From assembly GCA_007280915.1 (NCBI GenBank), contig QYQL01000100.1:1-43131 (forward strand): a DNA stretch of 43,131 nucleotides, in the 5' to 3' direction. Of the stretch, positions 33,382 to 42,864 are shown one piece after another; positions within the stretch are counted from its first letter, which is position 1, and each line of letters starts with the position of its first letter. The position numbers and the translations under genes are program-made. Source of the DNA: Verrucomicrobiaceae bacterium. GTDB taxonomy: Bacteria > Verrucomicrobiota > Verrucomicrobiia > Chthoniobacterales > Terrimicrobiaceae. Under the pieces are notes generated by a model. That model worked only from the letters and a program-made list of their open reading frames with translations, was not told the origin of the DNA and made no database searches.

Positions 33382-36300
33382 CCGCCTTGCGGCGGACCCT
33401 CCGGCGAAGGAAGGACAGCACGACACCCGCTCCGACCAGCAGGCCCCATGTGGCGGGTTCCGGAACGGCGGTGTAATTGAGCATGAGGTTGTTGCCGCTC
33501 ACGCTCACGCTGAAGTTGCCTGCCAAGGAATTGCTGAATCCATTCGCGCCGTTGTTGGCGATCGTGTTGATGGTGAAATCTCCGGCTGAGAACCCGGTGA
33601 TCCCGGTGGTTGTCGAGACGAGCTGCCAGGAATAGTTGTTGGCGTTGACAAAGTTTGTCGCGTTGCCATTCACGTCCGGCCCGACCGCGGAGAGGCTCCA
33701 GAGGTTGATCGAGAAGCCGCCGGGCGAGAGGCCGGTCAGGTCGAGTCCGCCGGTGACGGCAATCGTGTCATAGCCGGTCCCAAATGCGGACTCCGTGGCA
33801 TTGAAGACCTGCCAGTTGAGATCCCCGCCATTCAGCCACGCCTGCGAACCGGAGGAGAACGTGCCGGGGCTGTTGCCGGGCGAGAGCGTGCCGGCGACGG
33901 TCACCTGGCCGGCGGCATTGCCCGAGCCGGCGAGCGTGCCGTTCGCGCCGACCATGATTTCGTTTCCGGATGACATCGAGCCGTTGAGAACAAGCGTGCC
34001 GGTAGAGATCGTAGTCGTGCCGGTGAACGTGTTGTTGGCGGTGAGGGTGAGCGTGCCGCTACCGGTCTTGACGAGTGCGCCGCTTGTCGCGTCACCGTTG
34101 GAGATCGCCCCGCTGACGGTGCTGTTGTTGCCGCCGGTGAATGTGAGTGTGCCCGTTGCCGTGCCGTTGCCGAAGTTCACCGGGCCGTTGAGGGTGAGGT
34201 TTCCGGCGGCGGCATTGACGTTCACATTGCCGGCGAGCGACACGGTGCTGTTGATCGTTTGGGTCGCCGTCGAGTTGTTGAGGATCTGGCCGTAAACGCT
34301 CACCATATTGTTTGCGATGGTGAGGGCGTTCGATCCGGCTTCGAACCTGATCCCTCCGGCGAGGCGGTTGGTTTGCGTGTCAACGGTTGTCGCATTGGAG
34401 GACGTGAAGGAAACTGCCGAGCCGCCAGCGGGGGTGCCTCCGAGCGCCCAGTTGCCGTTCGTGCCCCATTGCCCATTGCCCGCTCCGTTGTTCCACACGG
34501 CGGACGACGAGGATGCCTGGAACTGGAGGGTATACGGAACGGGGGAGGAGTAGGAGAACGTGCCGGAAAGTCCGGAGATATTGGATAGGAACGTGATCGC
34601 ATCGGCTGAGACGCCACCGCCAATACCTCCGATCGAATTGGTGAGCAGCGTGTAGTTCCCCGATCCGGAGAATCCGCTGTCGTTGAAAAAGAACGAAATG
34701 CCTGTGCCCAGCGTGGGTGGTGAGGAACTCGTCACAATCTGGTCGGAAACGCCCGCCGCACCGAGGTCCATGAGCAATGTCGCGTTGCCGGTCGCGCCAA
34801 AGGCACCCAAGTGAACTGTCTCAATATTGTTCACATTGCCCGGGCTGTATGTGGGGGTTCCACTGCCAGGTCCGGCGAGAGGGCCGACGTTGACCTGCGT
34901 GGTGGACATATTCCCCGAAGCAAATGTCCCGCTGGAAATATTGACAATCGCGACATTGGAGACGGCTCCGGCGACGTAGATGGTTCCCGGGCCCTGAATG
35001 ATGAGGTTGTTGCCCGCACCGGCGAGAGCGCCCGTGAGAGAAAGCGTTCCATTGTTCGACGCCAGCGTGGTCTGCGAGGTGAGGGAAATTCCTCCCCCGT
35101 AGGTGTTGTTGCCGGAAACGTTCTGGAGCGCCCCGCCCGCGTTATACCCGACCCCGCCGACGCTGATATTTCCCGTCGCCATGTTGATGCCTCCCTGGAA
35201 CTGGAGCGAGCCGCCGGATGAGACCGTGGTATTCCCCGAACCGAGGGCGTTGTTGCCGGCAACCGTCAGATACGTGGTGTTCACGACCGTCGTGCCCCCG
35301 CTGTAGGAGTTGTTGCCCGAGAGGATGAGCCCCCCGTTTCCCGTGGCATTCGTGGTGATCGCACCTGTGCCGCTGATGTTTCCGGAGAGGGTGATTGCCA
35401 CGGAGTTGCTGGCGGTGGAAAGCGTGTGGCTGCCCAGGTCAATGTTGCCGGTGAGGGTCAACAGACCGCTGGAGGAATGGATCAACGCATCGCCGGCAAG
35501 TGTGACGTTGCCACCGACCGTGTTGCCGTAGGTCGTGTTGTTGTTGATGGCCCCCTGGCTTATGCCTCCGACAGCGACTCCGGTCCCGGCGAGTGAGAGC
35601 GAGGCAAAGGATGTCTGCTGTCCCTGCCCCGGAACCAGGCTCTGGGTTTGGTTCTGGGTTTGGGATTGGAACTGGAGTGTGGCACCCGGGGCGACCGTGA
35701 CGACAGAGGTCCCGTTCCCAAGCGCGGTGGCACCGATCACATTGAGGACGCCGGCCTGGACGTCGGCGGAACCCGAATACCCGGTGCCATCTCCGCTCAG
35801 GCTCACCGTTCCATTGCCGGTTTTTGCGAGTCCACCCGAGCCGATGAGTGCGCCCGTGAGGGTTTCCGTCGGTGCCGCACTCGAGGTGTTCCCGCCGATG
35901 GTGAGCGTGTAGTTACCGACATTCACAGCCTGCGAGAGGGTGAGGGTCGAGCTGTCACCGGCCTGGATCGAGGCGCTGGCGGTGAGTCCGACCGTTCCAT
36001 TCCATGTCGCCTGCTGCCCGGATAGGAGGTGCAATGCGCCCTGGCCGCCATCGCCCGCACCGTTCAGTGTGAGGGATTCGCCGGTCACATTGCCGGTATT
36101 GGCAATCACGAGTGAAGCGCCGGCCAGGACGACTGTGCCGTTCGTCGTTGCGCCAAGGACCGTGCTACTGTTCATCTGCAAGGTTCCCTGTTTGATTGTC
36201 GTTTCACCAGAATAGGTGTTCACGAAGAGGTTGTTCGCCTGATTGAGAATCAGGGTTCCAGTGCCATTCTTTGTGAGTCCTCCCGCACCCTCGATCGTGC

Positions 36301-39300
36301 CATTGATGGTAACGGTGTGGCCGTTCGTATCAATGATCCCGGTTGCATCCATGATCAGGGAGCGGTTCAATCCCGAAACGATGTCCCCGGTCGCCTGAAG
36401 GGTGCCTCCTTCAAAAGTCAGAGAGTTCGGCCCCTTGATGCCGGATCCGCTCGAGGGGCCCACTCCGCTGCCGAGGGCCGCGGCAGAATTGGCCGCCAAC
36501 ACACCTGCGGAGATGGTGAGCGGGCCGTTGAATGTGTTGTTCCCGGAAAGGGTAAGCGTGCCATTGCCGGATTTTACCACACTTCCGCCAACAGCCGGCC
36601 CGTCGGAAATCGTGCCATTGACCGTCGTGTTCTGTTCGCCGGTGAAAGTAAGGGTTCCGGGCAGCGCTCCGACATTGCTGAGAGCAACGCTTCCGAGAAC
36701 GAGGTTCCCGGTGTTGGCGGCAATGGTGCGGTCGGCATTGATCTCGATGGCGCTGTTGATCGTCTGGGTATTGGTGGAATTGTTCGCCAGATTGCCGCCG
36801 AGTGTGATCGTGTTGCCGTTGATCGTGAAGGCCGCGGCAGCGGAATCGAAGGTGATCGCGCCGGTGGTCTGGCTGGCGCCGGTGGAAACGATGGTCTGGT
36901 TGCTGCCGGTAAATGTGATGTCAGCCCCGGCCAGCGGGACCGAACTACCCACCCAGTTGCTGCCGGTCGTCCAATTGCCGTCCCCTCCGCCGTTCCAGAT
37001 GCCGGTCTGTCCGGCAAGGGCCGAGAAGACCAGGTCGTTCCCGACGAGGTTGAAGCTTCCGGTCAGCCCGGCGATGCCCAGTGAGACAATATTGAACGTG
37101 CTAGGGTTGGTGGTGTTCCATTGCGTCCCGGCAGTGATGAGGGTGTAATTCCCGCTCCCGGTGAATCCGGCCGCCGATTTGAAAAGGAACGTGGTGGAAT
37201 CCCCCAAGGCGACGATGGCACCGGCTTGAATGCTGTCCGAGGTGCCTGCGGCACCCAGATCCATCAGAAATGCGCCGGTGTGATTTCCGCTTGTCGCGTA
37301 AAGGTTCCCGGCCGAGATCGCCGCGATCGCTCCGGATCCGCCCGGGCTCATCGCACCGCCCTGCACGGACACCGACGTGTTGCCGCCCAAGCCCTGTGAG
37401 GCCAGGATGCCCCCGACGACGGCGACGGTTCCGCTGAACGTGCTGTTCTGGGTGAGCTGGAGGGTTCCGGACCCGGCTTTGGTCAGGCTGGAGTTGCCGC
37501 TGCTTGCCCCGCCGGAAATGGCCCCGGAGACGGTCATCTCGACCGCTGCGCTGTTGTTGTTCACGACGAAAGTGAACGTGCCGTTGCCGCCGGTGGTCAG
37601 GTCGTTCAGATTGAGCGCGCTTGAGATCGTCGCCGTCGAATTGCCGAGGCCCGAGAAGAGGACGGTGCTGGTGCTGGTGATGGTGGTGTTGCCGGAGGGA
37701 ATGGTGCTGGAAATCATCGAGAGCGTCCCGGTGCCGGTCACGCTGCCGCCGGTCATCGTCAGGTTCCCGGCCGAGGCACTGAACGTCTGCAGATCGAGCT
37801 GTCCGTCGGTGCCGATGGTCACAAGGGTGCCAGGGGTCTGGTTGCCGGCCTGCAGCCGAACGACGGCACTGCCCGCCGCACCCGCGCCGTCCCCGACCGT
37901 AAGGTTGCCGCCATAGGCAACGCCGGAGGATTTGTTGAGGTTCAGCGTGCCTTCATTGACCGCGAGCCCGCCGGTGAACGTGTTGGCGGAACTCCCGCTG
38001 AAGGTCATCGTGCCGTTGCCGGCCTTCGTGAATGAGCTGCCGGCGAGGGTTTCTCCGATCGCCCCGCCGAATTCCACGGCGACCGAGTTCGTGACGGTGA
38101 AATCCTTGATGGTGATGGTGGTGTTGCCGAAGGGAATGGTGCTGGCCGTGAGGGTTGCCGGGCCGTTGAGCGTGAAGCCGTTGGTTCCGCTGAACGTCGT
38201 GTTTCCCGCGATCGCGAAAGCGTTGGACAGCGTGCGGTTGCCGCCCGCTGCCTGCAGAACCGCGTCAGCCGCGCCTGCTTTGCCAAACGTCAGGTTGCCA
38301 GTGCCAGCGGCCTGATCGCTGCCGAGAACGAGCGTTCCGGCCTGGTGCTTGAGCCCGCCGGTGAACGTATTGTTGCCGTTGAGCGTGAGCGTGCCGGTGC
38401 CTTTCTTAACCAGGGCGCCCCCCGTGCCGTTGCCGTCGGAGATGATCCCGCTGACCGTCGTGTTTTGGGTTCCCGAGAAGGTGAGCGTGTTCGGCGTCGC
38501 GGAGTTTTTGAGCGCGATGGCCCCGCCGAAAACCAGGTCGCCGAACGCGGCGGTGACCGTGCTGTTCGAGCCCAGGATGAGGCCGCTGGTGATCGTCTGG
38601 GTTTTTGACGATGAGTTCACGACGTCGCCCGTGAGAGTGATCGTGTTGTTCGAGAGGATGAAGTTGCCGGCCGCGAAGTTGAAGGCGATTCCGGCCGCGC
38701 TGCGGTCCGTTCCGGTGTCCACGGTGATCGTGGCGTTGTGGCTCCCGACAAACTGCACGCTGGCATTTCCCGCCGGAACGCCGCCGCCGGACCAACTGGA
38801 GTTGCTTCCCCACGAACCGCTCGCATTCGCCGTCCAGATGGCGGTCGGCAGGGCCGACGTGCCGTCCGGGTTGATCGTCAGCACGACCTGGGTGCCGGCT
38901 GTTCCATTGCCGGCCGTGTTATAGTAGAGCAGGTTGTTGCCGAGGCGGTCCTGCAATGGGAAGCCATAGCCGGTCGTGAGGGATTGGTTCCCACCGGTCA
39001 GGCTCGCGGCGTAGCCGTTGTAGAAAAGCGGATCGCTCTGAACGCCGGAAAAATAAATCTTTTTCCCCGCCGGGGTGTCTTTATAGAGGATCTGGGTCCC
39101 GTCGGGGAGGTATGTTCCATTGACGTTGGACTCACCGCTAGCCCACCACTGGGCGCTGGCCAGCGCGCCGATGGTGCTGTTCCCGAAGGCGAGGGTGCTG
39201 CCGACGTATCCGAAGCTCATCCCCGCGTAGAGGTCGCCGACAACCTGCCCCCAAACGTCGTTGCTGATCCCTGTTTGGTTCGCGGAATAGCCGGGAGAGG

Positions 39301-40507
39301 TGATCTGGTAGTTGCCATTGTTTCCATAAATGCCGTCCTGCGAGTTGAGCGAGGCATAGGGAATAAAGATCGTGGCGTTGCTGCCCACCCCCGATGCCGT
39401 AGAGTTGCCCAACCAGGAAACGCCCGCATTGCCGGAGAGCGGGCCTGCGGTCAGCGTGAGCCCGCCGGTGGTCACATTGCCGGAAAATGTGCCCGTGAAG
39501 TCGTAGGTCTGCCCCTGGGTTGAGATGTTTCCCGTGGGCTGGGTTCCCGTGCCCACGAAGGTGCCCGCAAGGTGGACGGATGTGTTGTTAGCCGTCAGAC
39601 TGGTCAGATAGGCAGTGAAGTCGTGGTAAACCCCCTCGGTGCTGAACTGCGGGCTGATCACCCTCGCAAAGTCCGCATTCGGGAGAGTGGGAGAAGCGCC
39701 GCCCGGGATGATCGCCGCCGGGTTTGCGGTGGGATTCGGAGGCGTGGGATCCGGGAGATACACGGGAGCGACCGTGTTCGTCCCCGATTGGGCATAGGCG
39801 GCGTTGACGAGAAGCTGCGTATTGGCCGTGATTTGGTAGGGGTTCTGCACGTTGGTGTTGACCGCCCCGCTGGAGGAATAAACGGCCGACATCGAGAGCG
39901 AAATGGCCGTGAAGTCAATGTAGGACAGGTCCGTGTAAACCGCCGTGCCGGCACCCTGCGGAACAATCGTCTGCTCGAAATACTGGTAGCGCGTGGAGTA
40001 GTTCGGATCGTTCGGATTCTGGGCGGCGGGCGTGTAGCCGGGGCCCATCCCCTGGAGCCCGTAGGGCCCGAAATTCACAAAAATTCTTCCCCCGCTGAAA
40101 TCGGTCACATTCACCCGCGCGATCCCGTCCGCGCCTGTGATCTGGTCGAGGGAATACGCCGTGTTGGCCTGCAGTTGCTGGTTGGCCCCAAAAACATTGC
40201 TGTAGGTTCCGGACACCGTCGAGGTCGTGTTCATGAACTGGATGAAGATCTGGCTCGAGCTCATCCCAGTGTCGTTCTGGAAAACGTAGGGAATCGGATC
40301 CACCGCCAGCGCAGGCCCAACCATCCCCACAAACACCGTTAAAAATGCACACGCGGACCAGAAGCGCCTTGACCTCAACAAACCCTTGCTTCGCCCGTGT
40401 GCCCCGGATGAAAGGAAGCTGGCTTTCCCCACCGAAAAAAACTGCTCCTCTGGATTTTGATGCTCCCGTCCAAGACTGGCACTACGAACCAAACTAAGCT
40501 TTTTCAT
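33365..40507 (-). CDS. Giant exported protein: GH64-like domain, autotransporter-type beta repeats, PEP-CTERM anchor
   Basis: A 2380-residue surface protein with a long signal peptide (RSRRFWSACAFLTVFVGMVG, cleaved near PALA). Residues about 70-530 resemble GH64 beta-1,3-glucanases: GRIFVNFGPYG, YFEQTIVPQGAGTAVYTDLS, YIDFTAISLSM, DVWGQVVGDLYAGMSFGYVG and GYGFPLQDRLGNNLLYYN. E in FEQT and D in YIDF may be the catalytic pair (inference). Three long modules start near 554, 1166 and 2002 (ANASGSWGSNSSWSGGGVP, GGGDGNWTTGSNWVG, GAGNGQWGTNGNWALGG). At least eight autotransporter-associated strand repeats are present, such as GTGTLTLNGNNTFTGGL and GNGTLTLSGNNTFNGPL. There is no autotransporter barrel; the end is VPEPATWGLLVGAGVVLSFL plus RRRVRRK, a PEP-CTERM exosortase signal. 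The start ATG MKKLSLVRS was preferred to one 10 codons upstream. Confidence 0.82.
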   Translation of the reverse strand: MKKLSLVRSASLGREHQNPEEQFFSVGKASFLSSGAHGRSKGLLRSRRFWSACAFLTVFVGMVGPALAVDPIPYVFQNDTGMSSSQIFIQFMNTTSTVSGTYSNVFGANQQLQANTAYSLDQITGADGIARVNVTDFSGGRIFVNFGPYGLQGMGPGYTPAAQNPNDPNYSTRYQYFEQTIVPQGAGTAVYTDLSYIDFTAISLSMSAVYSSSGAVNTNVQNPYQITANTQLLVNAAYAQSGTNTVAPVYLPDPTPPNPTANPAAIIPGGASPTLPNADFARVISPQFSTEGVYHDFTAYLTSLTANNTSVHLAGTFVGTGTQPTGNISTQGQTYDFTGTFSGNVTTGGLTLTAGPLSGNAGVSWLGNSTASGVGSNATIFIPYASLNSQDGIYGNNGNYQITSPGYSANQTGISNDVWGQVVGDLYAGMSFGYVGSTLAFGNSTIGALASAQWWASGESNVNGTYLPDGTQILYKDTPAGKKIYFSGVQSDPLFYNGYAASLTGGNQSLTTGYGFPLQDRLGNNLLYYNTAGNGTAGTQVVLTINPDGTSALPTAIWTANASGSWGSNSSWSGGGVPAGNASVQFVGSHNATITVDTGTDRSAAGIAFNFAAGNFILSNNTITLTGDVVNSSSKTQTITSGLILGSNSTVTAAFGDLVFGGAIALKNSATPNTLTFSGTQNTTVSGIISDGNGTGGALVKKGTGTLTLNGNNTFTGGLKHQAGTLVLGSDQAAGTGNLTFGKAGAADAVLQAAGGNRTLSNAFAIAGNTTFSGTNGFTLNGPATLTASTIPFGNTTITIKDFTVTNSVAVEFGGAIGETLAGSSFTKAGNGTMTFSGSSANTFTGGLAVNEGTLNLNKSSGVAYGGNLTVGDGAGAAGSAVVRLQAGNQTPGTLVTIGTDGQLDLQTFSASAGNLTMTGGSVTGTGTLSMISSTIPSGNTTITSTSTVLFSGLGNSTATISSALNLNDLTTGGNGTFTFVVNNNSAAVEMTVSGAISGGASSGNSSLTKAGSGTLQLTQNSTFSGTVAVVGGILASQGLGGNTSVSVQGGAMSPGGSGAIAAISAGNLYATSGNHTGAFLMDLGAAGTSDSIQAGAIVALGDSTTFLFKSAAGFTGSGNYTLITAGTQWNTTNPSTFNIVSLGIAGLTGSFNLVGNDLVFSALAGQTGIWNGGGDGNWTTGSNWVGSSVPLAGADITFTGSNQTIVSTGASQTTGAITFDSAAAAFTINGNTITLGGNLANNSTNTQTINSAIEINADRTIAANTGNLVLGSVALSNVGALPGTLTFTGEQNTTVNGTISDGPAVGGSVVKSGNGTLTLSGNNTFNGPLTISAGVLAANSAAALGSGVGPSSGSGIKGPNSLTFEGGTLQATGDIVSGLNRSLIMDATGIIDTNGHTVTINGTIEGAGGLTKNGTGTLILNQANNLFVNTYSGETTIKQGTLQMNSSTVLGATTNGTVVLAGASLVIANTGNVTGESLTLNGAGDGGQGALHLLSGQQATWNGTVGLTASASIQAGDSSTLTLSQAVNVGNYTLTIGGNTSSAAPTETLTGALIGSGGLAKTGNGTVSLSGDGTGYSGSADVQAGVLNVIGATALGNGTSVVTVAPGATLQFQSQTQNQTQSLVPGQGQQTSFASLSLAGTGVAVGGISQGAINNNTTYGNTVGGNVTLAGDALIHSSSGLLTLTGNIDLGSHTLSTASNSVAITLSGNISGTGAITTNATGNGGLILSGNNSYSGGTTVVNTTYLTVAGNNALGSGNTTVSSGGSLQFQGGINMATGNISVGGVGYNAGGALQNVSGNNTYGGGISLTSQTTLASNNGTLSLTGALAGAGNNLIIQGPGTIYVAGAVSNVAIVNISSGTFASGNMSTTQVNVGPLAGPGSGTPTYSPGNVNNIETVHLGAFGATGNATLLMDLGAAGVSDQIVTSSSPPTLGTGISFFFNDSGFSGSGNYTLLTNSIGGIGGGVSADAITFLSNISGLSGTFSYSSPVPYTLQFQASSSSAVWNNGAGNGQWGTNGNWALGGTPAGGSAVSFTSSNATTVDTQTNRLAGGIRFEAGSNALTIANNMVSVYGQILNNSTATQTINSTVSLAGNVNVNAAAGNLTLNGPVNFGNGTATGTLTFTGGNNSTVSGAISNGDATSGALVKTGSGTLTLTANNTFTGTTTISTGTLVLNGSMSSGNEIMVGANGTLAGSGNAAGQVTVAGTLSPGNSPGTFSSGSQAWLNGGDLNWQVFNATESAFGTGYDTIAVTGGLDLTGLSPGGFSINLWSLSAVGPDVNGNATNFVNANNYSWQLVSTTTGITGFSAGDFTINTIANNGANGFSNSLAGNFSVSVSGNNLMLNYTAVPEPATWGLLVGAGVVLSFLRRRVRRKAATSLR

Positions 40508-40587
40508 ATGATGAGAAGGTTGATAGCCGCCCTGCACGCTTAACTCCCGAGGTCGATTGTTTGATTCCGGTCAAAATTTGTCAACCC

Positions 40588-40616
40588 GAATTCATGCGCA
40601 CCGGAATTCATACGCA
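40588..40616. repeat. Direct repeat in the leuC/giant-gene intergenic region
   Basis: GAATTCATGCGCA (40588-40600) and GAATTCATACGCA (40604-40616) are direct repeats with one mismatch, 16 bases apart. They sit between the divergent starts of the giant surface gene and leuC. A GATAAT hexamer at 40645-40650 could be a -10 for leuC, but no good -35 is at the right distance. This could be a regulator-binding pair. Confidence 0.35.
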
Positions 40617-40707
40617 ACAGAAAGTTATTGCGTATCGTGATCGTGATAATGAAAAGCTGCTTTCAGCGGATGGCTTTTCTTGCCAGGTCCGCGGCGGGCG
40701 CTAAATT

Positions 40708-40721
40708 GGATGTTTTCATCC
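40708..40721 (+). promoter_or_regulatory. Hairpin directly before leuC start
   Basis: GGATG-tttt-CATCC is a perfect five-pair stem with a T4 loop that ends one base before the leuC ATG. It occupies the place of a ribosome-binding site and there is no Shine-Dalgarno tract. It could slow initiation or be a dyad operator. Confidence 0.35.
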
Positions 40722-40722
40722 A

Positions 40723-42132
40723 ATGAGCCAGACGTTACTAGACAAGGTATGGGAGTCGCACACCGTGCGGACGCTCCCGAACGGATCCACGCAACTTTTA
40801 ATCGGCACCCACCTGATCCATGAGGTGACGAGTCCGCAGGCCTTCGGCATGCTGCGCGACCTCGGGCTGAAGGTGCTTTACCCATCGCGCACATTCGCAA
40901 CGGTGGACCACATTGTTCCGACCGATGAGCGCGAGGAACCGTTCAGCGACAGCCTGGCCGACGAGATGATCAAGGCCCTGCGCCGGAACTGTGCGGACTC
41001 CGGGATCAAATTTTTCGATCTGCCGAGCGGGCAGCAGGGGATCGTCCACATTGTCGGTCCCGAGCAGGGGATCACCCAGCCGGGAACGACCATCGCTTGC
41101 GGCGACTCGCACACCTCGACCCACGGCGCGTTCGGGGCCATCGCATTCGGCATCGGCACCAGCCAGGTGCGCGACGTCCTCGCGACCCAGACGATGGCGA
41201 TCCGCAAGCCAAAGGTCCGCCGGATCAATGTGGACGGAAAACTCTCCCCCGGCGTGTATTCGAAGGACGTCATCCTCCACATCATCCGCCAGCTTGGGGT
41301 GAACGGCGGGCTCGGCTACGCCTATGAATACGGCGGCAGCACGTTCGATGCCTTCACGCAGGAGGAGCGCATGACGGTTTGCAACATGTCCATCGAGGGC
41401 GGCGCCCGCGTCGGATATGTGAATCCGGACGAGACAACTTTCGCCTATCTCAACGGCCGGCCGTATGCCCCCAAGGGAAAAGATTGGGACGCCGCCGTGG
41501 CACGATGGAAGGGTTCCGCCTCGGACCCGGGTGCGTCCTACGATGATGTCATCTCCTACAAGGCTGAAGACATCGCGCCGACTGTGACTTGGGGGATCAA
41601 TCCCGGCCAGGCGATCTTCATCGATGAGAACGTTCCGCGTCTGGATCAGATTCCTGAAAAGGACCGCGCCACCGCGGCGGAGGCGCTCGCCCACATGCAC
41701 CTCAAGGCCGGGCAGCCGATCAAGGGAACAAAGGTGGATGTGGCATTCCTCGGAAGCTGCACGAATGGACGCCTGAGCGATTTGACCGAAGTTGCACGCC
41801 ACATCAAGGGCCGCAAGGTCCGCGACGGAGTGAAGGCGATCGTGGTGCCGGGATCCCAGGGGGTCGCGGCTCTCGCCGAGAGCATGGGCCTCGCCGCCAT
41901 CTTCAAGGAAGCCGGCTTCGAATGGCGCGGTGCCGGGTGCTCGATGTGCCTCGGAATGAACCCCGACAAACTCGTCGGCGACCAGCTCTGCGCGAGCTCG
42001 AGCAACCGGAATTTCAAAGGCCGCCAGGGCAGCCCGACCGGACGCACCGTCCTCATGAGCCCGCTCATGGTCGCCGCCGCCGCCGTCACCGGCGAAATCT
42101 CCGACGCCCGCAAAATCTTCAACGTGAAATAA
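40723..42132 (+). CDS. leuC: 3-isopropylmalate dehydratase large subunit
   Basis: The [4Fe-4S] aconitase-family subunit (469 residues) that isomerises 2- to 3-isopropylmalate in leucine synthesis. It starts with [20 protein letters not shown]. Substrate and cluster residues are in [31 protein letters not shown] (first cluster Cys) and [15 protein letters not shown] (the other two). [20 protein letters not shown] is also typical. It pairs with LeuD, which is 129 bases downstream, an unusually wide gap that contains a solitary decamer repeat end. Confidence 0.96.
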   Translation: MSQTLLDKVWESHTVRTLPNGSTQLLIGTHLIHEVTSPQAFGMLRDLGLKVLYPSRTFATVDHIVPTDEREEPFSDSLADEMIKALRRNCADSGIKFFDLPSGQQGIVHIVGPEQGITQPGTTIACGDSHTSTHGAFGAIAFGIGTSQVRDVLATQTMAIRKPKVRRINVDGKLSPGVYSKDVILHIIRQLGVNGGLGYAYEYGGSTFDAFTQEERMTVCNMSIEGGARVGYVNPDETTFAYLNGRPYAPKGKDWDAAVARWKGSASDPGASYDDVISYKAEDIAPTVTWGINPGQAIFIDENVPRLDQIPEKDRATAAEALAHMHLKAGQPIKGTKVDVAFLGSCTNGRLSDLTEVARHIKGRKVRDGVKAIVVPGSQGVAALAESMGLAAIFKEAGFEWRGAGCSMCLGMNPDKLVGDQLCASSSNRNFKGRQGSPTGRTVLMSPLMVAAAAVTGEISDARKIFNVK

Positions 42133-42146
42133 CCACAGAGTTTTTT

Positions 42147-42180
42147 ACCGCAGATTCACGCAGAGGAACGCAGATTAAAG
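42147..42180 (+). repeat. Solitary decamer-repeat end (copy 3)
   Basis: Three head-to-tail decamers (CGCAGATTCA, CGCAGAGGAA, CGCAGATTAA from 42149) repeat the left end of the GxxExxY elements near 14585 and 16578. No GxxExxY gene or right end follows, so this is a solo end or a decayed remnant. It lies between leuC and leuD. Confidence 0.7.
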
Positions 42181-42220
42181 AATCCTTCCACCAAAATACG
42201 GCCCTTTCTTCCGCACAGTC

Positions 42221-42250
42221 ATTCCGCATTCCGCATTTCAAATTCCACAT
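42221..42250. repeat. TTCCGCA heptamer repeat upstream of leuD
   Basis: ATTCCGCATTCCGCATTTCA and then AATTCCACAT carry the same heptamers and spacing as the tract at 1246-1273, with several mismatches. It ends 12 bases before the leuD ATG, so it forms most of the leader of that gene. Confidence 0.5.
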
Positions 42251-42261
42251 TTTCCAAAAAC

Positions 42262-42864
42262 ATGTCTCTTGAAAAAATCACCCAGGTCACCGGTCGCGGC
42301 GTATACGTCCCCGGCGACGATATCGACACCGACCGCATCATCCCGGCGCGCTTCATGAAGTGTGTGACGTTCGACGGGCTCGGGGAGTTCGCCTTTTTCG
42401 ACGCGCGCGACGCGGCGAAGTCCGAAGGTAAAACCCATCCGCTCGACAACGCACGCTTCACGGGATCGTCCATCCTGCTCTCGGGTTCAAACTTCGGCTG
42501 CGGCAGTTCCCGCGAGCACGCCCCGCAGGCGCTCTACCGGTTCGGGATCCGCGCGGTCATCGCGGAAAGCTTCGCCGAAATTTTCTTCGGCAACTCGACG
42601 ACGCTCGGCATGCCGTGCGTCGCGATGAAACAGAGCGACATCAGCGCTCTCGCAGGGATCATCGAATCGGATCCCGGGGCCCTTCTGACCATCGACCTCC
42701 TTGAAGGCAAAGTCAGCGTTGCGGACATGGATTTTCCGGCATTCCTTCCCGACCACGTTCGGGAAGCCCTCGTGACCGGCCGCTGGGATGCGATCGCGGA
42801 TCTTCTGGAAGGTCTCGACGATGTCAGGACCCGCGCCAACACGCTCGCCTACATGGCGACATAG
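42262..42864 (+). CDS. leuD: 3-isopropylmalate dehydratase small subunit
   Basis: A swivel-domain protein of 200 residues that joins LeuC to form the isomerase. Marks are GRGVYVPGDDIDTDRIIPAR, the substrate loop SGSNFGCGSSREHAPQALYR, and AVIAESFAEIFFGNSTTLGM. The C-terminus (LVTGRWDAIADLLEGLDDVR, TRANTLAYMAT) is complete. It is separated from leuC by repeat sequence but still reads in the same direction and is probably co-transcribed. The leader has no Shine-Dalgarno tract. Confidence 0.94.
   Translation: MSLEKITQVTGRGVYVPGDDIDTDRIIPARFMKCVTFDGLGEFAFFDARDAAKSEGKTHPLDNARFTGSSILLSGSNFGCGSSREHAPQALYRFGIRAVIAESFAEIFFGNSTTLGMPCVAMKQSDISALAGIIESDPGALLTIDLLEGKVSVADMDFPAFLPDHVREALVTGRWDAIADLLEGLDDVRTRANTLAYMAT

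Noticed and set aside
34000-39900. Many plus-strand frames of 100-260 codons
   Set aside because: All lie antisense to the giant PEP-CTERM gene and give products with repeated Pro, Val and Arg but no domain.
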